A model generated the notes under the pieces. The model did no database searches and had not been told where the DNA came from. It worked only from the letters and a program-made list of their open reading frames with translations. Made by a program: the position numbers and the translations under genes. Positions 47,905 through 58,999 of a stretch of 64,000 nucleotides of DNA are shown one piece after another. The stretch covers positions 22,999,036-23,063,035 of the forward strand of contig JAOWCC010001501.1 in assembly GCA_030867875.1 (NCBI GenBank). The letters are read 5' to 3'. How positions within the stretch are numbered: the stretch's first letter is position 1; the number at the start of each line of letters is the position of its first letter. The DNA comes from Actinernus sp. WN-2022 (taxonomy: Eukaryota; Cnidaria; Anthozoa; Actiniaria; Actinernidae).

Positions 47905-48185
47905 TTTCGAATTTAAACAAACCCCACCACAAAGAAAGATCACATCAAAATTAATGTGTCGACTGAGTTTGGCGACGTTTGGATCAATATTAACGAGGTG
48001 GTGAGCTTTCAAAATTTACAAAAATAGGAGAGCTCAGTATGGTTTCCGTACCGAATTCTCTTACTTTTGTTATTTTCAAAAGCTTCCTATTCTGTTCTTA
48101 TTTACTCGAACATCTTCAAACTCGGTAAACATTCGATGTGATCTTTCATGTGGTGGGGTTCATTTAAAGATTAAAAATAATTTTG
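47905..48185. repeat. Inverted-repeat element, ~280 bp
   Basis: 'aaacaaaccccaccacaaag' and 'gatcacatc' at 47916-47948 pair with 'gatgtgatctttcatgtggt' and 'ggggttcattt' at 48136-48168. The outer arms are AT-rich. Confidence 0.65.
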
Positions 48186-48186
48186 A

Positions 48187-48451
48187 ATAGTCCAGTTTCG
48201 TATCCGGAAATTACCGCTGAATGCAATGAATACAGACGCATGTACGCAGGGTTAGCCTCATTCTGAAGTTATAATTCTTAGATACCAGCGAGAAGGTGGC
48301 CTATTCACAACTCTGCGTATTGTTATAGTTTTGCACCTTCTCGCTGGTATTTATGAATGTTTAATTTCAGAATGAGGCTAACCCTGTGTACATGCGTCTG
48401 TAGTCGTTGCATTCAGCGGTAATTTTCGAATACGAAACTGGACTATTCGAT
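48187..48451. mobile_element. Palindromic element, ~265 bp, ~115-bp arms
   Basis: 'gaatagtccagtttcgtat' at 48187 pairs with 'atacgaaactggactattc' at 48433-48451 and the pairing continues inward through 'acagacgcatgtacgcaggg' and 'taccagcgagaaggtg'. Confidence 0.85.
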
Positions 48452-48739
48452 AAAATTTACAAACTCGGTTCCAGTCCATTATCAGTTTACGAAATGGCTA
48501 ACAGATTGGTAAAAAATAGTCCAACTAATTATGCCAGCTAAAAATTAATCAGCACAGACTACATGTATCATGGGGAGAGAACCTCGTATGGGGCATCGGT
48601 TCTCTTAGGTCATGTTCTCTTGGTAACAGTCGAAGTCCTGTTATTTCAGTCAATCAGGTGCAAAACTAAAATCCAGGTTGCGTTTACTTTTTCTTTGGTT
48701 GCTTTCTCAAATAAAACCAATCACGACTTACTTAAAGTT

Positions 48740-48935
48740 CGTAATTGGCTCATTGTGTTTTACTTACCCTGCGAGCAGAGGTTTCTCATCTCTCTGCCTT
48801 TCCTGTCGCCGAGAGAAACCTCAGTCTCGTACCCAGAGCTCATCTCACAGAGAGAGCTCTGGTAACAGCCATTTTTTGGTCCTTGTTGATTGGCTAAAAC
48901 AAAACGCATGCGTAGGAATCATTTTTCGAAAACGA
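48740..48935. repeat. Dispersed repeat (CAGAGGTTTCTC / CTCGTACCCAGAGCTC), copy 1
   Basis: 'cctgcgagcagaggtttctcatctct', 'ctcgtacccagagctcatctcacagagag' and 'aacagccattttttggtccttg' recur, inverted and split, at 53225-53345 and 53845-53915. Confidence 0.75.
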
Positions 48936-49010
48936 GGAACTGAAGTCGATTTCCGGTCAAAATAAATCCACTCGTACAAAAAGGAAGCCATGAAAAATCG
49001 ATAGTTCCAG

Positions 49011-49155
49011 GATGGCAGAAGATATGAGGAGCGTTTGGAACAGTCGAAACCCAAGTTCTCCTTCCACCAGTCTACTCAGTACAAGGGAACTCCGGCACAA
49101 AGCCATAAAATAGCCGACGATGCAGTCGGGACCAGAAGGCAGAAATACTGCAAAG
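49011..49155 (+). CDS. Candidate internal exon, unknown protein
   Basis: Between a possible acceptor (GTTCCAG|GATGG) and a donor (AAAG|GTTAGC) one frame is open for 48 codons and has protein-like composition (RRYEERLEQSKPKFSFHQST followed by QYKGTPAQSHKIADDAV). No start codon in that frame and no partner exons could be found, and I do not recognise the family. It could be part of a gene whose other exons are unrecognised, or chance. Confidence 0.25.
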
Positions 49156-49697
49156 GTTAGCATGCACTGATGCAGAACTGATTTTCACTATAAATGTTTT
49201 TTTTTGGGGAAAAGCAAAGCAAACTTAGGAAAATAAGCTGTAACTTCTTGGGCAAGCTGCATATTATTTAAGCTTACTGATTTATATAACTATGAGCAAG
49301 CTCGATTGCCTTCGAGCCAGAAAATCTAAAGAAAATCACAGCTTAATTTATATGGAGTCAATGACCTATAAATCATGCTAAAAACAACACCCAAACGTAG
49401 AAGTGTCTATATATGGCTGCATTGCACGTGTATTTCAGTAGGATTTCTATAAGTAAATATGCAGCCACCAAAACATGTATTGACATATGAAATTCCCCTG
49501 AATGAACACTGCACTGGCAATTAACACAAGTCATTTTTGGGAAAGTGGATAAGTTAAATTTATTTAGGAATAACCACTACAAACCCGACTCTACCAAGAT
49601 TGAAAAGAAAACATGTTTCTAAATACTAAATACTGTAATACAAGTTTCTGAATAACTACCTGTCTGGCATGTACCAATCAAATTATTGAAACAACAC

Positions 49698-49845
49698 TAT
49701 AGCGATACTTTGTGTTGATAAACATTACAATTATTATGCTAATGTGCCAACCATGGTTTCAAAAGGCCACTTTGTGTCAGGAACCAATGGATCTCTGGTT
49801 GGCACATTAATGACAATGGATGATGTGGCAGTAAGTATCACTATA
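49698..49845. mobile_element. TATAGCGATAC miniature element, copy 3 (148 bp)
   Basis: Clean copy: TATAGCGATACTTTGTG at the left, GTAAGTATCACTATA at the right. Inner inverted motifs 'aatgtgccaaccatgg' and 'ggttggcacatt' give a second stem. Confidence 0.88.
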
Positions 49846-50417
49846 TTTATTAAGATTGTGAAGTACAGTGAATGTAATATATTGTTTAACTTTTTTTTCT
49901 GCTGTTTTCTTTGAGAATTTGATTATTTAAATCTGAAAGGATTAATACAACTGGAACCTACAAACATTAAGAAATTATTGACCTGTCAATGTTAATAAGT
50001 AACTGCAGTTGTAATCACATGGTTTGGACATTGAACGAGGGAGTGAGGGGTTTCTATACAATTAGTTGATAGCCCTGTAAAGGGCAGATCGTGTCAATGC
50101 CATGTGCTTTTTCTGATCTAGCATTATGCCGTCGTTATTTTTCTACCAACCATCTGTTCCCAATAATGATTTTGTACTTTAAAACTGCATGATGGTGACA
50201 GCACAAAGTTGGTCATGTAGTTAACTGTTATAATAATGTGGACTACATGTATATGTAATATTCTAATACATTTTAAATCTTATTTTGCAGACAACGAGAT
50301 TGAATGTCCTGTAAATATATTTCTCAGACTCATGAATAATTAATGAGGGAAGCAGCAAATACCAGTGATGCATTTCATGTGCATGAGGTTTCATACCTGG
50401 TAAAGGCTGTATGGCAC

Positions 50418-50697
50418 CATAGTTAATAGAGTGGAATGGTTATGAAACCCGGCAAACTTCAAAGGGGCTAACAAATGCACTGAGATTTATGTTGGAAGGG
50501 GGCAAGACAAAATATTGTGCAGGGTCATAGTTCATTAGCATCCCCTGAACGACTGAACTCACACGTTTCTATTGGCTGATTGATTAACACGTTGGAATTT
50601 CTATTGTGTTTTGTGCAGGGTCACGGTTGAAAAAAGCTAACAAAGACATATAACAAAGGTCGCTGGGTTTCATAACCATTCCACTCTATTAACTATG
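50418..50697. mobile_element. Miniature inverted-repeat element, 280 bp
   Basis: CATAGTTAATAGAGTGGAAT and the following 'ggttatgaaaccc' at the left are exactly repeated inverted at the right (33 bp or more). Interior not paired, non-coding. Confidence 0.85.
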
Positions 50698-50929
50698 ATG
50701 GCACTGACTTGTCACATGCATCAATTGTTGAATCTTGATATCCAATCCAAAATGACAGTCTGATCAAGATCACTAGTACAATGAAATGCCAGATCAAGGT
50801 TCAAACACTAATTAGGACACTTGAATTTTGACTTCCAGTAAGCTACTAACAATATTACAATGTAAGTATAACTTTACATGAAGGGAAGTAAAGGACAAGA
50901 TGGAAATAAAAATCAGCATCTAGAGTGTG

Positions 50930-51005
50930 GCTCAAACCATCGTCCTTGTGATTTATACTCCTGACTGCTAGCTTCTGCCGTGCCTACTACACTATCAGAC
51001 CACTA
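50930..51005 (-). repeat. tRNA-like SINE head
   Basis: On the minus strand 'tgatagtgtagtaggcacgg' (A box-like) and 'gatggtttgagccac' (B box-like) are about 50 bp apart. Body and tail undefined. Confidence 0.5.
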
Positions 51006-51479
51006 TTTTGTTGAAATGACCATGAGAAAATATAATTGAAGGGGTTTGCAAGAACAGCATAAGAGACTTTTGATCAAGTTCTAAATTATCTCAGAAAACA
51101 AAGAACATCAAAAATAATTTGGAATTTTATCATGTCACTTATGTTATTCTTGCATGGACCCTTCAATTGTCAATAATATTGTATGCAACAAGGCAAATAC
51201 TTCCTAGTGATTTATGAATACAGCCTGGAGACAAATCACCTGGCCCCAGGCTCCTTTCACCTTTAAGATAAAATTACAATTTTGTTACTGTTCAGAAAAT
51301 AATTAAGTGCTTAAACCACTCGCATACAATGCCTACAATGTTCCAAGTCTTCTGATGTGGCCACAGCAGAAAACTGTGTTTAACAAAGGAGAAATTTTAA
51401 TTCTTGGGATCAATAACAGTTAAACAGCAAAATACTGGTAAACAATACTTCCTAATGACCCAAGAATACAGGTATTGTC

Positions 51480-51640
51480 ATTCGACGTATGAAAAGTGAT
51501 TGCATCAGTTTGATTAGGGGTTCCAAACCTCGGAAACAACAAATCCATCAGGGTTACAGCCCTTAATTGGGATTGTTTCTTGGCAACTATTTGGAACCCT
51601 TGATCTAACACTGAAATGAGTGTTCGAAATAGTATCTCAA
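51480..51640. repeat. Palindromic dispersed repeat, copy 3
   Basis: 'ggttccaaacctcggaaacaac' and 'gttgtttc...tatttggaacccttgat' form the inner stem and 'aatgagtgttcgaaatagt' the outer end. Same family as 23855-24005 and 43185-43350. Confidence 0.7.
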
Positions 51641-53200
51641 AGTAATCAAAATTGGCTCAGATCTATGGATGATAACATTGGTTCTCATCTTGTTGACAGT
51701 ATTCAGATGGCTAAAGGCCTAAAAGCCAAGCCTGATCTACCTGTATGACAAAGGGTAATTCACTAACTTGGATAGACACTAGATTTTTTAGTTTGTAATA
51801 GATACAGCGAGTGGCCATGTTTTATCAGATTTACAAACTTGAGCCAGAGTATATGGTTTATAATTATTAAAATCACAGCAAGTTTATGTAAATCAAGATG
51901 AATCTGTATTAGATTTACTACTTCTCAGTAAACAAGTGTTGAAGTCCAAGTGCCAAAACAACTCGAAACATTAATTTTCTTTGTTTTCCTTCATTAATTA
52001 TTAACAAGTTTTATAATAATAATTTACGGTATTACTTTTGCAACTTACTCTATGATATTCAGATACTGGATGCTTATTCTTGTTATAAAGCTTGACAGGT
52101 ACTGGTAATCATTCATCATACAGTTCTTTTCATCTTGTATTATTAAGGGTCATAGACAAATTTTAAAAATCTTACTGTCATTTGGATGTTAAGCCCTGCT
52201 CCTCCCTTAACATACACTTCATATAAAATTGTGTAATAAAGTTATTCCTAAAGTTCCCAAAAAAATATTTTCTTAATGCCCAGGCCAATACCCTTCCTCC
52301 CCAGATGGTAAGATTTTTTTTTATTTGTTGATGACCCCTAAGTACTAGAGAAACTCAGTTTTCAAGTGATATTTTGAGTAGAGGGGGTTATTCTGCAACT
52401 AAGCCATTGATTCAAGGCCCAGGGTTAACGGTAGACAAAAATCCAGCAAGACACTGCAAAATATTCATGTTGATAATAACCACCAGAACTGTGAAATACA
52501 CAATGCTTGAAATTCAAAGGTTTGTTTCTTTTTCTACCCACATCCAATAGTGTACAGTACCAATCAGTTTCAACAAGAAAAACAAATTCTAATCTAAATA
52601 TGAATGCTGTGTATAAATTTAAATATAAAGTATTAAGCCTCAGCCTGAAATACAGCACAGTGGACCCTTGGAACGAGCTGAGAAGGCAGCTGTACATGCA
52701 TAATTTTCAGGCTAAGACTACTGATCTGTGAGTGTGATCATGACCGTCCAAGAATTGGCCTCGTCGATAAAATTCCTTATTGCCTTTGATTGTTGATTGA
52801 TCATCACTGCATGGTAATCAGGAGTTCACTTATATATATCTGGTCCTCCGTTGTATAGCATCCAAAGACAAAGGGGATATAAACGACTGTTCAAAGCTGT
52901 ATAAAAGCTGCACTGCAGTCGAACTCGGAGACAATTGCAGACGCCAGAAAGCTGGTAAACAAGTGGTTTCTGTATCCCGTAGCCGTAGGAAAAACACAAA
53001 GACAGTCCTTACGCTCCTGTGCAACCACAGAAATAGCTTGAACTTATTCAGAACAGAGTTCTACGTTGATATTTCTCTTTTCTTTACATTCGGTGGCTCC
53101 ACAAATCTCAATCCGCCATTTTCGATGAGCCTCTCTGTACTTCGGCCAGCATGCCCTATGCGCGAACTTTATTATTTACATGACAAGTAAAATTATCCAA
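51641..53200. other. No recognised gene
   Basis: AT-rich sequence. Overlapping open frames on both strands around 52425-52731 have no family resemblance. No inverted repeats stand out before 53200. Confidence 0.4.
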
Positions 53201-53214
53201 TCACGGTTAAGTAT

Positions 53215-53930
53215 TTCGATTGATTCTTACGCATGCGTTATCATTTCAGCCAATCAGCAAGGACCAAAAAATGGCTGTTACCAGAGCTCTCTCTGTGAGA
53301 TGAGCTCTGGGTACGAGACTGGAGAAACCTCTGCCACGAAACGATTGCTTTTGCCGTTGAACATGCGCACTTGCAACCTCCAAAATCTTGGAGGTAAACC
53401 ACGTGATAAACCAGTTACCAAACCAGTTTTACCTGTTTGATATCACTCGGGCATGGCTTTTTGGTGATCTTCGCTGGTTTTGCAAGAGCCCACAGTATCC
53501 TTCGCAGCCGTTATTTATGTCGTCACGCGTTTGTTGTTTGCCGACGATTGATACGAACGGGCTTCAAACTCCGGCTTTGTCTTCTTCTTACTTTACTGAA
53601 CTGCACAGAAGACCTTGAAATTACCGTTCAATAAATCTACCTTAATTTATCCTAAAGAAAGCTTTGATTTATACCTTCGAAGAAGGACATTAATTTTATT
53701 TTCTCCACTGCCGTTTATAACAATAGGAAATGGACAATTTGAAATCTACATACAATGAATCTACAATGTTTACCGTCTCGTTTTTTTTTCGGCCAATGGC
53801 AATCCAGATACCGTGGCGCATGCTCAACGCGAAAAGCAATCGTTTCGTGGCAGAGGTTTCTCTCGGCGACAGAGACAGAGAGATGAGAAACCTCTGCTCG
53901 CAGGGTATGTTTTACTTGCTCTCGAGCCGG
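53215..53930. repeat. Composite dispersed repeat with inverted inner ends
   Basis: 'gagaaacctctgccacgaaacgattgctttt' (53322-53352) is inverted at about 53835-53864. The outer parts (53225-53320, 53865-53915) are pieces of the repeat at 48740-48935. The middle (53370-53810) is unclassified. Confidence 0.65.
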
Positions 53931-54149
53931 CTGTTTTAGTCTGAAATAGGGTAATAAATTTCGCATTTTTATAGTCTGGAATAGGGTATGATCTTGACAG
54001 ATAAGTGTGAGACCGCACATTCATATATTTCTCTTGTTATGAAATAGAGTAGAGGTCTGAAAAGAGGTATGGAAAATCTTATATTTTGGTCTGAAATAGT
54101 GTCAGGGTTTTGAGAACCGGGCGGCATCGAGCGGGAAATATTAGCGAAT

Positions 54150-54708
54150 ACACATACATACATACATACATACTTTATTTGTTTAAGCAGGTTAGGTTAA
54201 TGGCAGCTGGATAGCTGATGTGGACCTGCTATGCTAAATACAGAGTGATAATAACAATAATCTAAAAACATGTAAAATACAAAATACATGCAAACTATAT
54301 TAATATAATATAAACTATAAGATAATGCTAAGTTCGATTCTTAAGTAAAATGGATATCATTATGTGATAATTTACATGTATTAGCTAGTTATAGTAATAA
54401 TAGTCTGAGTCCTTATTTGTTACAAGGTAATAATAGTAGTAATAGGAATATAAAAAATAGGTAACTTAGTAAAAATATAATAAAAATGTGGATATCATTA
54501 TGTGATATTTTACATGTATTGGCTAATTATAGTAATAATGGTCCGAGTCCTTATTGGTTACAAGGCATGTTTCTTTGTGAAATGTCAAGTCATCTAACAC
54601 TTTCTTATTTTTCTTAAGTACTAATTTAAATTGCCTTATTTTCTCTATCTGCTTCATCTCATTTGGTAGCATGTTCCAGGCTACTGTGAGCGTATAAGTG
54701 CGCGTCAA
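54150..54708 (-). pseudogene. LINE 3' end with simple-repeat tail
   Basis: On the minus strand the last 61 codons (54523-54708) read TVAWNMLPNEMKQIEKIRQF, fitting the 'WNxLP...F' motif at the C terminus of CR1/Jockey-like ORF2. A long AT-rich 3' UTR follows, ending in a TATGTATGTATG tail at 54152-54172. The 5' part is missing, so the copy is strongly truncated. Confidence 0.7.
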
Positions 54709-54915
54709 AGAAAATATTTGAAGGATGATAACAACAATAACCTACATTGTAGCGTCGAAATATGCCCTGATATTTCGTCCTTGGACATTATCTGATCCTC
54801 GAAGCTCGCAGTTTCCCTCGAACTTCGCTCTCGGGAATTGTTTTCTCGGAACAAATAATACCCGCGGACGAAATATCAGGGCATATGTCGATGCCACACA
54901 TAGGTTATTGTTTAT
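54690..54915. repeat. Dispersed repeat with an internal hairpin, copy 2
   Basis: Same elements as 19835-20160 in the opposite overall orientation: 'ctgtgagcgtataag', 'ggacattatctgatcctcga', 'cagtttccctcgaacttcgctctcggga', 'atatcagggcatat'. Confidence 0.75.
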
Positions 54916-55379
54916 AATTAACTGTCACTTTATCGGCAAAAGAGTTTTTGTCGGAAGTTCTCAGTTCAACTCATTTATTCCAATCGTAGCACGATCCTCA
55001 GCGATATATTCTCATGACATCTAGCTATATAGTTTTAAAAGACCTACAACTTTTATGGCAGGATTTTAATGAAGAATACTGACCACTTTTCCGCAATTCC
55101 GATCTGCGGCAGCAGATGTATGTGAATAATATGGGTGATAGAAAAACATTTGCTCATGTTTGTGAAACAAATGTTTGTTCACGCAGAGGACTTATTGCTC
55201 CAATAAAACTGAGCTGTCCAACCTTGCCGCAGATGTTTCCTCAAACGTAAAGACATTAATAATATGATACTGATACGACTCAACCATGTTTGAAAGTCGA
55301 TCGGAGCAAAGAAAGGTAAGTATAAATTGTGTATAGAATGCGATATGTGCGCTTTTTACAATTGTTTTCATTGCAAAAT

Positions 55380-55616
55380 AGTGGTTGCGACGTTTGCCTT
55401 ACGAGTAGGAGTAGCGGGGTTCGAGTTCCAGAAAATCTCTCAAATCTTTTTACCTCGCGATTTTTTTGAGAAGTTTTTCTTGATAACCCTAGTTCTAGGT
55501 GGGTAAGACCTTGTTTTCTGACAGGTTAGGGTTTTCTTATGGTTCAGGGTAGGATTTTAGTTAGTTTATATTGTCATTTCATGAATTAATTAAGTGAGCG
55601 ATTCCTCTCCTTAGGC
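55380..55616 (+). mobile_element. tRNA-like TIR element, copy 2 (left end missing)
   Basis: Matches 34999-35260 in inverse: B box GGTTCGAGTTCCAG (55417-55430), then 'aaaatctctcaaa', 'ctagttctaggtgggtaaga' and the terminal 'gcgattcctctccttag'. The A box is only half present (TAGTGGTT near 55379) and the other terminal repeat is absent. Confidence 0.75.
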
Positions 55617-55639
55617 CGGAGCTCGTTATCTGGCTCTAC

Positions 55640-56014
55640 ACAGCCATAGGTTCGATAACTGGTAGAATCGCAATACCGGAAAACAATTTAAAACTAAATT
55701 TAAAACAGAGGGAAAGATTAAGAAAACTGAGAATGAAGAAGAAGAAGAAAACCAAAATGGAACCCAACTAGGGTTTAGGTTGACTACTGTGGATCCGAAG
55801 GCGCAAGCTCTTATACCGCTCAGCCACAGAGACTTACGCTCGGCCACAGAGCCTTACGCTCGGCCACAGACTCCGCTCGGCCACAGAGCCTTCACTCGGC
55901 CACAGAGCCTTACGCTCGACCACAGAGCCTTCGCTCGGCCACAGAGCCTTACGCTCGGCCACAGAGCCTTCGCTCGGCCACCGAGCCTAACGCTCGGCCA
56001 CAGAGCCGATCGGT
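55640..56014 (-). repeat. SINE-like unit with a tandem array of A-box-like repeats
   Basis: From 55835 to 56008 there are about nine to ten copies of a 19-20-bp unit; on the minus strand the unit is close to GTGGCCGAGCGTAAGGCTCT. It corresponds to the A-box part of a tRNA-Leu/Ser-like gene (TGGCYGAGCGG). The last, most diverged copy (GTGGCTGAGCGGTATAAGAG, about 55805-55833) is followed on the minus strand by a B box-like GGGTTCCATTTTGG (55755-55770) and an A/T-rich body. The simplest reading is a tRNA-derived SINE whose promoter start has been amplified in tandem. Confidence 0.65.
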
Positions 56015-56242
56015 AAATGGATCGGTACCATGGATTCGAAAGTATACTATATTAAGAAAAGGTGCAGCACTTTTCAGGCACGCCGCGCTCCGGACATGAA
56101 TCAGTGAAGTTTTGTTCTCTTCCTTTATTTATGCTGCTCCGCTATTAATTATTTTTACGCAATGTCCCATAGAACCTAAGCATTGCAGCTTCTTTTCCTT
56201 ATGGCGATCGATGTTTCATGCCACGTCATCTGTTCAGTTATT

Positions 56243-56372
56243 ATTATTATTGTTTAATGTGCCAATTACCGAGACAGTCATTGGTTCCTGACACAAAGTA
56301 GCCTTTGAAATCATGGTTGTACATTAGCACAACAACTGGAATGTTTATAAACACGAAATATCGCTATAGTCT
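56243..56372. mobile_element. TATAGCGATAC miniature element, copy 4 (inverted)
   Basis: 'atgtgccaattacc', 'cattggttcctgacacaaag' and the end 'cgaaatatcgctata' match the family consensus in inverse. The left part is damaged by a TTA-repeat. Confidence 0.75.
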
Positions 56373-56458
56373 AGATACAACTTAACTAACGCGTAGCCAA
56401 CCCGACTCTCTCTCTCTACGTCACTGAATCTGATATTCCTTCTTGTTTCACTTCCCAG

Positions 56459-57543
56459 TCTTCGTGATCATGTCTGGAGAAGCTACCAATTCAACTCTAC
56501 TATCCTCTCCTGTCATTCAAAGCAACCTGTTCTGTCCCTGTACAGACCCAAGTAGCATAGTGCAAGTACTACTTATAGTCATCATCATGGCATTCTCTAT
56601 CGTCGGCAATGGAGTTATCTGCATCCTATTGGTTCGTTTCAGAACATTACGTACCGTTCCAAACATCCTTGTTGTTAACTTAGCATTCGTCGACATCATA
56701 AATGCCTTAATAAACATGCCGCTATTTATCTTGTGGTATCTGTGTCAGGTGACCTTCCTCAAAGGACGGCAAGTCTCCTTGTTTGTGGTATCATTTTATG
56801 TATTATCCATGTTCTTGACTGTGGTGTCCCTTCTGGTTCTGATGTTGGACCGTTATGGTGCTATAGTGCACGGGTTAAGGTATCACGCGTGGAAGACACG
56901 TAACAAAGCCATAGTTGCTGTCATTGTTATTTGGATAGCAGCTGGGGCCTACACATTTGGCATGTTCAGCCTTGGCATCCACATCGACGTTGGGGACAAG
57001 CCAGTTTGGGTTTACAGAATCCAGTACTTTTCACGATTCGGTCGTTCGTTTCTTATTCCTGGTTATTTTGTCCCGTTTGGCATCATAATGACTTTGGGAT
57101 TCCTAATTTGGAGAACTGTGCGCATGAGCAGAATACAAATGGTTCCGCGAAGCAGCATGGGTAAAAGAACCAGGAGCGACATCCAGACCGCAAAGACTCT
57201 CGGGGTTACAATTCTCACATACTTTTGGATGGGTATCTTTCCAGTATTGCTGCATAGCGTCGCAAGGTTCCACGGGTCATGGCCACATTTTCTGGCTTAC
57301 TTTTTCATTCATATGAACAGCATGGCAAACCCTATTATTTACTCGCTTCGCACTCAGCGTTTTAGACGAGCGTTCATTTTGCTGGTGCGGGAACCCTGTG
57401 GTAATAGTCAGCCTACGGTTCGTCCAATGATGACGTCATCGGCAGGTATGACGACGTGTGACGCAAGTGAGCACCGAGAGGCTCGCAATGCACATGGTGG
57501 TTTGGATGATAAACTTGCTCACGATTCTGCTAATCTGTTCTGA
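56459..57543 (+). CDS. Rhodopsin-class GPCR (receptor 2), coding exon
   Basis: A splice acceptor (CACTTCCCAG) ends at 56458, 11 bp before the ATG at 56470, so the 357-residue receptor (stop at 57543) is encoded in one exon after a 5' UTR intron. The open frame extends upstream to an ATG at 56443, but that part is intron. TM1 FSIVGNGVI, TM2 NLAFVD, TM3 LDRYGAIVHG, TM6 YFWMGIFPVL (no CWxP tryptophan), TM7 SMANPIIYSLR. Helices are roughly three-quarters identical to receptor 1, and the same residue replacements are present. NST sequon at the N terminus; the tail is rich in M/S/T and diverges from receptor 1. Ligand unknown. Confidence 0.92.
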
Positions 57544-57734
57544 GTGTATTGCGACGCAAATTGTCTAAATGCTGTCTAAATGAACAGAGTGCAAGCCGGA
57601 AGAAAGTAAGAAGTGAACCTCATTACAGAGAACTGTCTTCCGATCAAATTAAAGACATAAATCGAGCAGGACTGCTTTTTTAGTGGTTAAAGTCAGAACT
57701 GTACTGTGTTAGGATTTGATTTTCAGTGGGACTG

Positions 57735-57819
57735 ATTTACAGCTAGATCGACCAACCTCTCTTTCATGATTCGACCCCAGAACCGTGCAATGGGCTTTCT
57801 ATGTGGTCTATGTTTTACC
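57735..57819. repeat. Dispersed repeat shared with 29980-30055
   Basis: 'gctagatcgaccaacctctctttcatgattcgaccccagaacc' matches the other copy with a few changes; directly followed by the palindromic element at 57820. Confidence 0.6.
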
Positions 57820-58031
57820 GTGCGACTACTGAAAGCGGGGCCACTTAGACAACGAGAACCAATCACATTGCAGAACGAAAACAAAGCATTCCAACGTCGG
57901 TTATTTGAGCAAATTATTGTCGAGTACAACACAATAGCATTTCAACTAACTCAAAGTTGGAATTATGTGTTTTCGTTCTACAATGTGACTAGTTCTCGTT
58001 GTCTAAGTGGCCCGGCTTTCAGTATTCGCAC
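57820..58031. mobile_element. Palindromic element, 212 bp, ~75-bp arms
   Basis: GTGCGACTACTGAAAGCGGG at the left pairs with the right end (…GTATTCGCAC inverted) and on through 'ccacttagacaacgagaac'. It has inserted beside or into the LINE fragment that follows. Confidence 0.88.
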
Positions 58032-58034
58032 TGT

Positions 58035-58320
58035 AATCCTTTTATACGTAAACCATTACAGACTTCAGTATATTGCTGATTTCTTTAATGTACAACAAAC
58101 TAAATATAACTTAAGGAGTGGCAATCATAATTTCGTACAACCATCATACAACAGTTCTTATTATCATAATTATTTTACTTACAGATTAACTCATATATGG
58201 AATCAGTTACCCTTTAGTATAAAGAACATTAACAATATTAAGGAGTTCCGAAAAAAACTTGAGAAATTAGACTTGAGTAATCTTAGGTCCAGTTGCCAAT
58301 GTAATCGTTGTCTTGTCTAA
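58035..58320 (+). pseudogene. LINE ORF2 C-terminal fragment
   Basis: The plus-strand frame ends with FNVQQTKYNLRSGNHNF, LTHIWNQLPFSIKNINN, FRKKLEKLDL and a CxC-x-CLV end. The pattern YNLRS...(V/I)WNxLP...F(K/R)xxL is the usual end of CR1/Rex-like ORF2. A T-rich 3' UTR follows. Everything upstream is missing or replaced by the palindromic element. Confidence 0.75.
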
Positions 58321-58455
58321 CCTACCCTTTTCAGTATCTTGTCAACACATTCATTAGCTATATTTGCCAATTAACTTATCTTACTTAGTCTTAAACCTTA
58401 TTTATTTATTTTTATAATATAGATACGATAGTACGCGCGCTCTGATTGGCTATAA

Positions 58456-58613
58456 AGCCATGTTTTATCAGAGTATTATCAGTATTATAAAACACTCTGG
58501 TCATTTGAGAACACTCGAGAAATGTTGAAAGCACGCGCCTTCGGCTTGTGCTTTAACATTTCTCTCATGTTCTCAAATGCCCATCGTGTTTTATGATAGT
58601 ATAAAACATGGCT
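58456..58613. mobile_element. Hairpin element, 158 bp
   Basis: 'agccatgttttat' and 'aaaacactctggtcatttgagaacac' pair with 'gttctcaaatgcccatcgtgtttta' and 'ataaaacatggct'; the loop 'gcacgcgccttcggcttgtgc' is itself a small hairpin. Confidence 0.85.
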
Positions 58614-58852
58614 AAGGATTCTTTATTTGTTAAATATCTTAGTATTAGTCGAGCGCTTTTAACACGTGCCTCTGGCTCGAATGTAACGGGCAACCGTATT
58701 CCACGTTTTGACTCAAATAAATTGTATTGTATTAAATACGTAATCAGGTTTGCTCGTATTACTGCAGCTTGACCAGGTTGTATATCCAAGATGTGTACAG
58801 CAGAAGTACTTGATCATGAAATGAATAATATCTCAAGAGTCAGAACAGTCAT

Positions 58853-58979
58853 TCAACAGCGATGTTTAATGCCACGTCATCTATTAATATTAATGTGCCA
58901 ATCAGACAGTCATTGGTTCCTGACAGAAAGTACATTAGCCGTATAGTGTAATGTTTATAAACACGAAACATCGCTATAA
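58853..58979. mobile_element. TATAGCGATAC miniature element, copy 5 (inverted)
   Basis: 'ccacgtcatctattaat', 'cattggttcctgacag' and 'gtttataaacacgaaacatcgctata' match the family. An internal stretch is deleted relative to copy 3. Confidence 0.78.
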
Positions 58980-58999
58980 CTTTCCCTGTAAACTATATA

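Noticed and set aside
55780..56016. 78-codon repetitive plus-strand protein (HRAFARPQSLTLG repeats)
   Set aside because: It is the translation of the A-box-like tandem array; no start context or homologue.
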